Assembly: GCA_046160675.1 (NCBI GenBank)
Contig: JBJXHH010000178.1
Span: forward strand, 1-18,243
Source of the DNA: JACMJP01 sp046160675
GTDB lineage: Bacteria; Bacteroidota; Bacteroidia; Chitinophagales; BACL12
Length of the DNA stretch: 18,243 nucleotides
Direction: 5' to 3'
Shown here: one piece after another, positions 7,263 to 13,551 of the stretch
Position numbering within the stretch: position 1 is the stretch's first letter
Layout: every line of letters starts with the position of its first letter
Notes under the pieces: model-generated
Told to the model about the DNA's origin: nothing
The model's database searches: none
Seen by the model: the letters and a program-made list of their open reading frames with translations, nothing else
Made by a program: the position numbers and the translations under genes

Positions 7263-7348
7263 AAAAAAAGCAGAGTTCACCACTTTTGGTTCCCTCTGCT
7301 ATCCCCATGAAAACACACACATTGATACATTTTGCAATTTTGATGCCA
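7263..7348 (-). ncRNA. Candidate small RNA A ending in an intrinsic terminator hairpin
   Basis: On the minus strand a TAAGTTTG box (7360-7353) is followed by about 50 nt, the conserved TGTGTTTTCATGGGGATA, then a hairpin and T7 (7269-7263). The predicted RNA is about 85 nt. The hairpin is an outer stem GCAGAG/CTCTGC, an internal loop GGA/GAA (all G-A oppositions), and an inner stem ACCA/TGGT with an AAAG loop. The stretch can also be read as an 18-codon frame (MGIAEGTKSGELCFF...), but the pairing pattern explains it better. No -33 TTG is found at the right distance. Family unknown to me. Confidence 0.4.
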
Positions 7349-7352
7349 GCGC

Positions 7353-7360
7353 CAAACTTA
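7353..7360 (-). promoter_or_regulatory. Possible -7 box for small RNA A
   Basis: TAAGTTTG on the minus strand fits TAnnTTTG and lies between the two hairpin units. There is no TTG 19-21 bp upstream, so it could be fortuitous. Confidence 0.3.
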
Positions 7361-7402
7361 TATGCCATCTCAAAAAAACACGGCGCACAAAAAAGGGTTA
7401 GT

Positions 7403-7519
7403 AAAAAAAAGCAGAGTTCACCGAAGAACTCGGATCCCTCTGCTATCCCCATGAAAACACAATATCTTATATATTTTGTAAAGCAGTAATTTAGGCCAAT
7501 ATTTTGAAGAACATAACGT
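7403..7519 (-). ncRNA. Candidate small RNA B ending in an intrinsic terminator hairpin
   Basis: A consensus promoter (7524-7555) reads into this interval. About 65 nt downstream of the predicted start comes the conserved TGTGTTTTCATGGGGATA, then the hairpin and T8 (7410-7403), giving an RNA of about 115 nt. The hairpin has the same outer stem and GGA/GAA internal loop as copy A, plus a T-T opposition, but a different inner stem (CCGA/TCGG, loop GTTCT). No convincing protein fits: the ATG after the conserved block opens a frame running through both hairpins (7255-7452) that looks like an artefact of the repeats. Function is unknown. Confidence 0.45.
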
Positions 7520-7523
7520 TAAA

Positions 7524-7555
7524 CAAAAGTACTACAAGATTTTTGAAAAAGTCAA
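7524..7555 (-). promoter_or_regulatory. Consensus promoter reading leftward into the hairpin units
   Basis: TTG (7555-7553), a 21-bp spacer and TACTTTTG (7531-7524) on the minus strand match both elements of the Bacteroidota promoter. There is no long open frame between here and the first T-tract, so it appears to drive a short non-coding transcript. Confidence 0.6.
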
Positions 7556-7631
7556 GTTTTTTTTGAGTTTTTTTTTATTGAGATGTTTTTGAGGAATTAC
7601 TTTTAAATTTATTGCGTAAACCATACTGGAA
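7556..7631 (+). other. T-rich leader region upstream of the cytochrome gene
   Basis: Contains T8 (7557-7564) and T9 (7568-7576) tracts, then TACTTTTA (7598-7605), a one-mismatch -7 box about 26 bases before the ATG at 7632 with a TTG only 17 bp upstream. I see a possible weak promoter and no gene. Together with the repeat pair and the arsC promoter, this accounts for the 439-bp gap 7193-7631. Confidence 0.3.
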
Positions 7632-8660
7632 ATGAAACATAAAAAGATTTTTCTCATCTCAACATTGGTTTTTGCCTTTGTATTTATAGCGGCTAAAAAC
7701 TTTAGCAACCCTCTAAAGAAACAGGACTGGGATACGGACACCTATGTATATAAAGCTCTGGCACTATTAGGTGATACAAAGCCTGTATTTTTCATAGAAG
7801 ATGTAGACCCGGGAATGATTACAAAGGGTTATGATCTGGTGCATTATGGCAGAACGGTAAGTCCAAATGGGGGTAAATCAAAGTATATCAGTTTGTATTA
7901 TGTCTGTACAAACTGCCATAATACAGTAATTGAAGACCCGATCTTAACTGACTTTGACCCCCAGGCAAGGTTAGAATTTGCGGTTGCAAATAATCTTCCC
8001 TTTTTGCAAGGCACTACTTTTTATGGAACTGCAAATAGAGAAAGTTGGTATAATGACGATTACTACAAAAAATACGGCGACCTTGTGCGGCCAGCTCAAA
8101 AAGATATTAGAGAGGCCATTCAGCTTTGTGCTAAAGAATGCAGTAAAGGAAGGTATCTTGAAGAATGGGAGGTGACAGCCATCCTTTCCTATTACTACTC
8201 GATAAGTTATAAAATGAAGGACCTTGGGTTTTCTGAGGCTGACATGAAAGAATTGAATGAAACGAAGAAGAATACAAATGAACATGCGAACCTGATTGCT
8301 TTCATTAAAAGTAAATACAGTTTAAAATCTCCAGCTCATTGGCTGGAACCTCCATACGAGGCTGGCTCAAATATGCCATCAGGAAATCCGGAAAATGGGA
8401 AACTCATTTATGAATATAGTTGTCAGCAATGCCATAAAGCTTATGGTGTAAGTGACGTTGTTTTTGAAGACTCAAAATTGCAATTTAAGAGTTTCCAAAA
8501 ATCCTTTGAAAAAAATTATTGGTGGCTTTATGGTATTATACGGCATGGAACCTATGGTTATCCTGGCCATGAACCTTATATGCCTTTATACACCGCTGAA
8601 AGAATGAGTAATCAACAAGTAGAAGACCTGAAAATGTATATTCTACAGCAAGCACAGTAA
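7632..8660 (+). CDS. Di-haem cytochrome c
   Basis: 342 residues. An N-terminal export signal or membrane anchor (residues 5-21, KIFLISTLVFAFVFIA) is followed by two cytochrome c domains. The first haem site is C92-T-N-C95-H96 and the second is C264-Q-Q-C267-H268. The second domain ends with PYMPLYTAERMSNQQVEDL, where M317 or M325 would be the sixth iron ligand. Between them, CAKECSKGRYLEEWEV (about 166-181) resembles the segment of SoxA/TsdA-like di-haem cytochromes with an extra Cys pair. The protein should work in periplasmic electron transfer; the redox partner is not identifiable. It needs the Ccm-type haem attachment machinery, of which ccmB and ccmC lie at 17540-18243. It is convergent with the barrel gene, with 6 bases between the stops. 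Confidence 0.88.
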   Translation: MKHKKIFLISTLVFAFVFIAAKNFSNPLKKQDWDTDTYVYKALALLGDTKPVFFIEDVDPGMITKGYDLVHYGRTVSPNGGKSKYISLYYVCTNCHNTVIEDPILTDFDPQARLEFAVANNLPFLQGTTFYGTANRESWYNDDYYKKYGDLVRPAQKDIREAIQLCAKECSKGRYLEEWEVTAILSYYYSISYKMKDLGFSEADMKELNETKKNTNEHANLIAFIKSKYSLKSPAHWLEPPYEAGSNMPSGNPENGKLIYEYSCQQCHKAYGVSDVVFEDSKLQFKSFQKSFEKNYWWLYGIIRHGTYGYPGHEPYMPLYTAERMSNQQVEDLKMYILQQAQ

Positions 8661-8666
8661 TCCTGC

Positions 8667-9242
8667 TTAAAAGCTATCTTTCGTTTTTTTCGGCTTTTTA
8701 GATGGCATATTCAGGTTAAAACCCATACTATAACTGAATTTGTTTTTGTTGACAGAATTCGGAAACATGTAATAAGTATAGAGTAAAGTACCTTCTATGC
8801 CTATCCTTCTTGTAAAAAAATAACTCGCCCCGGGGCCTACTGAAATACTGGTATTATTTGTAATGGTTTTTTCTCCGTCAATGAGTTCAGTCGCAAGGTC
8901 AAAATTGTAAGTAAAATTGGCTATTATAAATTCCTGCCTACTCAAGATAAAATAATATTTTGCTGAAGGGCTTAAACGAATGCTGGCGTCATAGAGATTT
9001 CTTCCAAGAATTGCAGAATAATTTATTCCTAACCCAATAAGAGCTTCGTCTGTAAAAAAATAACCTACTGAGGGAGTTAAGGTTACCTTATAAGAAAGGA
9101 ATTCTTCATCAGCATCGTCTACAGGGGAAAAACTAAAACCGCCGCTTGTTCTAAAAGTGCCCTGCCCCTGCGGATAGCGCTGCGCACTCAAAGAAAAAAT
9201 AGAAAAGAGGATAATGATAAGTGTAAGTGTTTGTCGCTTCAT
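8667..9242 (-). CDS. Outer-membrane beta-barrel protein
   Basis: 191 residues. Signal peptide 1-20 (MKRQTLTLIIILFSIFSLSAQ). The mature part is a run of amphipathic beta strands with aromatic ends (VTLTPSVGYFFTDEALIGLGINYS, ISVGPGASYFFTRRIGIEGTLLYTYY, FSYSMGFNLNM), the pattern of small outer-membrane barrels of the OmpA/opacity type, probably 8 strands. The C-terminus adds a basic Lys-rich tail (PSKKPKKTKDSF) instead of the usual terminal aromatic residue, so the last barrel strand is probably FSYSMGFNLNM. Function is unknown. No promoter of consensus type is evident in the 65 bp upstream. Confidence 0.82.
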   Translation of the reverse strand: MKRQTLTLIIILFSIFSLSAQRYPQGQGTFRTSGGFSFSPVDDADEEFLSYKVTLTPSVGYFFTDEALIGLGINYSAILGRNLYDASIRLSPSAKYYFILSRQEFIIANFTYNFDLATELIDGEKTITNNTSISVGPGASYFFTRRIGIEGTLLYTYYMFPNSVNKNKFSYSMGFNLNMPSKKPKKTKDSF

Positions 9243-9307
9243 GGTAATTTATTTTAGGTGTGAACAATGTTGAAAATTACAATAATTTATAAAAAACAGA
9301 TACTTCA

Positions 9308-9913
9308 TCACAACTGCCTGAGGATATATTGGCTGAGTAATTCAATAGCTACATGGTTATCTCCACCGATGGGGATAATAACATCTGCGAATTTTTTAGA
9401 TGGCTCAATATATTGCTCATGCATGGGGCGCACCGAGTGCAGATAACGCTGCATCACTTCGTCTACATCTCGCCCCCTCTCTTCCATGTCTCGCTTAACC
9501 ACTCGCATCAGCCTGTGATCAGAATCAGCGTCAATAAAAATTTTCAAGGAAAAGTGATCTCTTAATTTTTCGTTTGTAAGAAGCAAGATGCCCTCTACAA
9601 TGATTACTTTGTTAGGGTACACAGTATTTGTTTTATCTTCTCTTGTGCAAGTAAGCATGCTATAAATTGGTTGCTGAATGGGAAAATTGTTTTTAAGTTG
9701 TTGAAGATGGTCTATTAACAGTTGCCAATCAATCGCTTCAGGATGGTCATAATTCTTTTTTCTCCTTTCCTCCAAATTTATATGACTATTGTCATGATAA
9801 TATGCATCCTGCGAAATAACAGTAACATTTTCTTCAGGTAATTTGCCAATCAATCTTCTTACAAAAGTTGTTTTCCCTGAGCCTGTTCCACCTGCTATTC
9901 CAATAATTATCAT
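9308..9913 (-). CDS. udk: Uridine kinase
   Basis: 201 residues, close to the usual 205-215. Phosphorylates uridine or cytidine in pyrimidine salvage. Walker A GGTGSGKT (8-15), then SQDAYYHD (substrate aspartate region), the NYDHPEAIDW motif specific for uridine kinases, VIIVEGILLL (Walker B-like), and the lid RVVKRDMEERGRDVDEVMQRY. It follows alkB by 44 bases on the same strand with no visible promoter in the gap, so it is probably cotranscribed with it. There is no hairpin terminator in the 65 bp after it. Confidence 0.95.
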   Translation of the reverse strand: MIIIGIAGGTGSGKTTFVRRLIGKLPEENVTVISQDAYYHDNSHINLEERRKKNYDHPEAIDWQLLIDHLQQLKNNFPIQQPIYSMLTCTREDKTNTVYPNKVIIVEGILLLTNEKLRDHFSLKIFIDADSDHRLMRVVKRDMEERGRDVDEVMQRYLHSVRPMHEQYIEPSKKFADVIIPIGGDNHVAIELLSQYILRQL

Positions 9914-9957
9914 TTAAATTTGTTTAAATATTACTTCCTATAATTTTCATCGAAAGT

Positions 9958-11007
9958 TCAATGTGCTGCCATCACAGTTTTTACTTTTTTGTTCATCACA
10001 AAAAACCATATAGGTGGAAATAATGTAAGCAACATCATAGCAGGATATCCTGCTGGCAATTGTGGTGCATCATCCAGGTGGCTTAAAATCTGGTATTTTT
10101 TACTTGCCAAATAGTGATGGTCACTGTGCCTTGTTAACTCATATAAACAAATTCTACCAATATAGTGATTGCTATTCCAGGAATGCCAGGGCATAACCCT
10201 TTCATACCCTTCGGGTGTTTTTTTCCGGCGCAAACCATAATGCTCTACATAATTGATGGTTTCTAACAATAAAATCCCAATAAATGCTGCTACAACAAAT
10301 AAAATCAAAGCAAATACTGAAAAAAACAATGCTATAAAAATTAAAAACAAACCTTGTATCAGAATATACTGTAACATTTGATTGTGAAGAGAAAGTACAT
10401 TTTTGCCCTTTTTTTCCAGTCTTTTTGTTTCAAGTTTCCATGCAGAAATAGCGCTATAAAAAATTGTACGTATCCAAAAAGTATACACTGGTTCATTCAG
10501 TTTTGCAGAGGCCGGGTCATCATCAGTAGATACATTTTTATGGTGCCCTCGGTTATGTTCAATATAAAAGTGCATATACAATGAAGTGAGCAGTAAACTC
10601 TTGGCAAAGAGTATTTCAATTTTTTTTACCCTGTGGCCGAGTTCATGAGCCACATTAATACCAAGTACACCGCAACAGATACCCAGGGCGCTGGTAAGTC
10701 CAACTATTTCCCACCATTGATATTCTTGCATGGTAACAAGATTCAGAAAATAAAATGTGATGAAAAATTGAATAGGCACATTGAGATACAAAAGCCAGTC
10801 ATATACTTTGTCTTTCTTTACAATTTCTTCTTCGGCCAAGCTTATATTCTTACTAACTACCGGTAGAAAAAACTCAAGCGCAGGCAAAAACCCAAAAGCA
10901 TAAAAAAGAGTGAGATAGGAAAAATACCCGGCATAATACATACTCAAGTAAGCAGATAGGGGAATTGTAAATCCCGCAAAATATTTCAGAAACCTGATGT
11001 GCCTCAT
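9958..11007 (-). CDS. alkB: AlkB-type alkane 1-monooxygenase (integral-membrane di-iron hydroxylase)
   Basis: 349 residues with about six membrane segments and every histidine cluster of the alkane hydroxylase family: HELGH (H121, H125), HNRGHH (H151, H155, H156), NYVEHYG (H256), the NHYIG segment (H281) and LTRHSDHH (H294, H297, H298) followed by SKKYQIL. These ligate a membrane-bound di-iron centre that hydroxylates terminal methyl groups of alkanes or similar chains. Family members need electrons from rubredoxin and rubredoxin reductase, neither of which is in the window. The length is shorter than the roughly 400 residues of the Pseudomonas enzyme. It has a very good promoter ending 4 bases before the ATG, divergent from the rhomboid operon, and shares its transcript with udk. 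A different lipid-chain substrate cannot be excluded. Confidence 0.88.
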   Translation of the reverse strand: MRHIRFLKYFAGFTIPLSAYLSMYYAGYFSYLTLFYAFGFLPALEFFLPVVSKNISLAEEEIVKKDKVYDWLLYLNVPIQFFITFYFLNLVTMQEYQWWEIVGLTSALGICCGVLGINVAHELGHRVKKIEILFAKSLLLTSLYMHFYIEHNRGHHKNVSTDDDPASAKLNEPVYTFWIRTIFYSAISAWKLETKRLEKKGKNVLSLHNQMLQYILIQGLFLIFIALFFSVFALILFVVAAFIGILLLETINYVEHYGLRRKKTPEGYERVMPWHSWNSNHYIGRICLYELTRHSDHHYLASKKYQILSHLDDAPQLPAGYPAMMLLTLFPPIWFFVMNKKVKTVMAAH

Positions 11008-11011
11008 AAAA

Positions 11012-11042
11012 CAAAATTACATTGAAATAAACTTTTTGGCAA
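11012..11042 (-). promoter_or_regulatory. Promoter of alkB-udk
   Basis: On the minus strand TTG (11042-11040), a 20-bp spacer and TAATTTTG (11019-11012) are full consensus matches. Four T residues separate the box from the alkB ATG, implying a transcript with almost no leader. The -33 element lies within 5 bases of that of the divergent promoter. Confidence 0.7.
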
Positions 11043-11068
11043 CTGCGAACATTTATGGAATATCTTTA
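11035..11068 (+). promoter_or_regulatory. Promoter of the rhomboid-mnmD-FAD-peptidase operon
   Basis: TTG (11035-11037) and TATCTTTA (11061-11068), one mismatch from TAnnTTTG, have a somewhat long 23-bp spacer. The box ends 5 bases before the ATG at 11074. The same octamer, after a similarly long spacer, precedes ccmB. Confidence 0.5.
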
Positions 11069-11073
11069 CTGCA

Positions 11074-11814
11074 ATGTTTTCATTTCTTAAGATAAATCAT
11101 AACAGGAATAAACCGTTTCAAACAGATGATGAAGAAAAAAAACATTTATATGTTAGTTTTTTCATGCCTTTCATTTTTGTGCTCATTATGTGGTGTGTAA
11201 GGCTTTTTGAAACAGCTACAAATGTTGACCTTGGGAAATTCGGCATTCTCCCAAGACATTTACAAGGGCTTACAGGTATATTCTTTTCCCCTTTTCTACA
11301 TGCTGATTGGGGGCATCTTATTTCCAATTCAATTCCATTTCTTATTTTAGGATTTCTCATGATCTATTCTTACAGGAAAGTTGCTTTTAAAGCATTTCTT
11401 TTTACCTGGTTTGTGTCCGGATTCCTGGTTTGGTTAACTGGGAGGGAAAGTTACCATATTGGCGCAAGCAACCTTGTTTATGGTTTTGCATTTTTTATCT
11501 TCTTTAGTGGAATTTTCAGGAAAGACATTCAATCTGTAGTACTTTCCTTGTTTGTTGTTTTTGCATACGGGAGCATTGTATGGGGGTTGTTTCCGATAAA
11601 GGAGGGAATAAGCTGGGAGGGCCACCTTTCGGGAGCTGCGGCAGGAAGCATAATTGCATTTTTTTACAAGAATGTTGATTTACCGCCCCCTATAGTTCTT
11701 GATGATGACGCCCTTGAAGAAGAATTGAAAGAAACTTTAGACGATCTGAATATCAATTATGAATTTATTGAGAAAGAAGAAAACAAAAGCGATGAAAAGA
11801 AAAACATTTCATGA
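11074..11814 (+). CDS. Rhomboid-family intramembrane serine protease
   Basis: 246 residues with six predicted membrane helices. The family's HxxxxHxxxN element is present as HADWGHLISN (H76, H81, N85). The catalytic serine is S132 in HIGASNLVYG and the catalytic histidine is H184 in WEGHLSGAAAG. Usual rhomboids read GASG; here the residue after the serine is Asn. The C-terminal 45 residues form an acidic cytoplasmic tail (DDDALEEELKETLDDL and following) of unknown role. Substrates are unknown. Its stop overlaps the mnmD start (ATGA, 11811-11814), so the two are translationally coupled. First gene of a four-gene operon. Confidence 0.9.
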   Translation: MFSFLKINHNRNKPFQTDDEEKKHLYVSFFMPFIFVLIMWCVRLFETATNVDLGKFGILPRHLQGLTGIFFSPFLHADWGHLISNSIPFLILGFLMIYSYRKVAFKAFLFTWFVSGFLVWLTGRESYHIGASNLVYGFAFFIFFSGIFRKDIQSVVLSLFVVFAYGSIVWGLFPIKEGISWEGHLSGAAAGSIIAFFYKNVDLPPPIVLDDDALEEELKETLDDLNINYEFIEKEENKSDEKKNIS

Positions 11815-12464
11815 ACGCAGTTATCAGACAAACAAAAGACGGCTCGCTAACAATCTACCTTCCACACATTGATGAACATTATCATTCAATCCATGGTGCT
11901 TACACAGAAAGTATGCATGTGTTCATTCAAAACGGTTTATTAAAAAAATTAGCAGAAGATAAATATGAAATTAATATTCTTGAGATTGGACTTGGAACAG
12001 GTTTAAATGTTCTGCTTACAATTGAAAATGGAAAAAAAAGAAAAATCACTTACACAGGATTAGAGCCTTACCCTTTAGAAGAAAATATACTTCAGCAAGT
12101 TTATTTTGAAAAAGGATATTCTGCAAAAGTATTTTCCGAAATTCATCATTCTAATTTTAATGAAACTATCCGGCTTGCTGAAAATTTTGACTTCCTCAAG
12201 TCTAAACAGCGGCTGGAAGACTTCAAGCCGGTTGTGAAATATGATCTTATTTATTTTGATGCATTTGGGCCGAGAGTGCAGCCGGAAATCTGGTCATTAG
12301 AAAATTTTCAAAAGCTTTACCTTGCAACTTCCCCGGGCGGCATACTTGTTACTTATTGCAGTAAGGGCGATGTAAGAAGAACCATGATACTGGCAGGTTT
12401 CATTGTAGAGAAACTTCCGGGGCCGCCTGGCAAACGAGAAATGTTGAGGGCAGTGAAACAATAA
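11811..12464 (+). CDS. mnmD: tRNA (5-methylaminomethyl-2-thiouridine34) methyltransferase, MnmD type
   Basis: 217 residues, a stand-alone version of the methyltransferase half of MnmC. SAM-binding ILEIGLGTGLN (56-66), the family signature DAFGPRVQPEIW (150-161), GGILVTYCSKGDVRR (176-190) and the C-terminal PGPPGKREMLRA (203-214) all match the MnmC/MnmD family. N-terminal TKDGSLTIYLP...EHYHSIHGAYTES is also typical. It methylates the aminomethyl group of nm5s2U at the wobble position of tRNAs for Lys, Glu and Gln. The start overlaps the rhomboid stop by 4 bases. The FAD oxidoreductase that follows after 20 bases looks like the other half of MnmC, which supports the assignment. Confidence 0.92.
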   Translation: MNAVIRQTKDGSLTIYLPHIDEHYHSIHGAYTESMHVFIQNGLLKKLAEDKYEINILEIGLGTGLNVLLTIENGKKRKITYTGLEPYPLEENILQQVYFEKGYSAKVFSEIHHSNFNETIRLAENFDFLKSKQRLEDFKPVVKYDLIYFDAFGPRVQPEIWSLENFQKLYLATSPGGILVTYCSKGDVRRTMILAGFIVEKLPGPPGKREMLRAVKQ

Positions 12465-12484
12465 ATTATCAAGCTGGTTTAAAT

Positions 12485-13540
12485 ATGAAGTTATTAATTA
12501 TTGGCTGTGGTATTTCAGGTATTGCTCTTTCCAGGAAGCTCAGAAACAGAGGTATTCCATTCACAATCATAGATCCCTGTGAATATGTATCGGCTACATT
12601 CATCTCCGGCGGCTTAATGAATCCCATTACAGGCCGAAAATATAGTTTACAATGGAACATTTATGTTTTATTGCAAACGGCTTATACTTTTTATAAGGAA
12701 ATAGAAAGTTATTTACAACTTGAAGTCATGAAACAAGTTGAAATATTGAAAATTCACAAAAGTATTGTGGGCCTTAAGGAGTGGGAAGAATCAAAACAAA
12801 ACAAAAAAGAACTTTCCGAATTTATAAGCGATGATTTTGATCATAAGAACTTTAGAGAATATTTTCATTGCCCTGAAGGCGGTGTTGTAATAAAGCAAGC
12901 CCTTCAGGTAGATACAAAAAAACTGATTGGCGAATACCAGAAGAAATTAACTATAGAAAATTCCCTGCTTATAGAAGAGTTTTCTCCATTCTTGTTGACC
13001 ATTTCAGAAAATGAAATAAGTTATAAAAATGAAGCATTTACTCATCTGGTTTTTTGTGATGGAATTCATGCACTGCAGAATAAATTTTTTAATTGGATCC
13101 CTTTTAAACCTGCAAAAGGGGAATGTTTTATTCTTGAAATACCTGAACTCCCCCAAGCTAAGATCTATCAGAAAGGTATTATACTCATTCCTCTCGGAGA
13201 AGGAATTTTCTGGGCAGGCGCAACAAATACATGGAACGACATCTCAACCCTTCCCACCCAAGAAGGGAAAAACGAATTAGCGGATCAACTCAATCAACTA
13301 CTCAAAATTCCTTACCGGATTCTTGATCACCAAGCTGCCATCCGCCCAACAATAAAAGACAGAAACCCTGTAGTCGGAAATCACCCATTGCACAAAAACA
13401 TGTTTATTCTTAACGGCATGGGAACAAAAGGTATGATGTTGGCGCCTTATTATGCAGAAATATTGTTACAACATATCTTAACACTTAGTACTATACCTTC
13501 CGGTGCAAATGTTCTTAGATTTGCGCAACATTTGAAATAA
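12485..13540 (+). CDS. FAD-dependent oxidoreductase resembling the oxidase half of MnmC
   Basis: 351 residues of the DAO (glycine-oxidase-like) fold. The FAD-binding motif is GCGISG (7-12) in LLIIGCGISGIALSRKL. SATFISGGLMNPITGRK (36-52) lies where the flavin pyrophosphate loop is expected. Near the end, AAIRPTIKDRNPVVGNH (284-300) and NGMGTKGMMLAPYYAEIL (310-327) followed by IPSGANV...R parallel the end of E. coli MnmC (GSRGL...AP..AEI, then a Pro-rich segment). MnmC's oxidase domain removes the carboxymethyl group from cmnm5s2U to give nm5s2U, the substrate of MnmD. Position directly after mnmD makes this the likely function. A generic amino-acid oxidase such as ThiO remains possible. Confidence 0.78.
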   Translation: MKLLIIGCGISGIALSRKLRNRGIPFTIIDPCEYVSATFISGGLMNPITGRKYSLQWNIYVLLQTAYTFYKEIESYLQLEVMKQVEILKIHKSIVGLKEWEESKQNKKELSEFISDDFDHKNFREYFHCPEGGVVIKQALQVDTKKLIGEYQKKLTIENSLLIEEFSPFLLTISENEISYKNEAFTHLVFCDGIHALQNKFFNWIPFKPAKGECFILEIPELPQAKIYQKGIILIPLGEGIFWAGATNTWNDISTLPTQEGKNELADQLNQLLKIPYRILDHQAAIRPTIKDRNPVVGNHPLHKNMFILNGMGTKGMMLAPYYAEILLQHILTLSTIPSGANVLRFAQHLK

Positions 13541-13551
13541 TTATAACATAG

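Larger units (their letters stand above)
7263..7461 (-). repeat. Two tandem copies of a hairpin/T-tract unit, period about 141-144 bp
   Basis: Copy A (7263-7317) and copy B (7404-7461) share an identical 19-base block (plus strand A7 then GCAGAGTTCACC) and an identical 27-base block (starting TCCCTCTGC and ending GAAAACACA). They differ only in the 9 or 12 bases between. Weaker similarity continues beyond the second block (ATAyATTTTGyAA). On the minus strand each copy is a hairpin followed by T7 or T8, so the functional orientation is minus. Confidence 0.85.

Noticed and set aside
7255..7452. Minus-strand 65-codon frame across the repeat pair
   Set aside because: It runs through two terminator hairpins and their T-tracts (giving FF runs) and has no recognisable domain. 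Better explained as non-coding RNA sequence.
7286..7489. Plus-strand 67-codon frame across the repeat pair
   Set aside because: It consists mostly of the two repeat copies read in one frame, has no promoter or ribosome site, and the hairpin/T-tract orientation is minus. Not reported as a gene.
8667..8697. Possible terminator between the cytochrome and the barrel gene
   Set aside because: The AAAAGC/GCTTTT pairing is weak with a long loop and lies within the Lys-rich end of the barrel gene.
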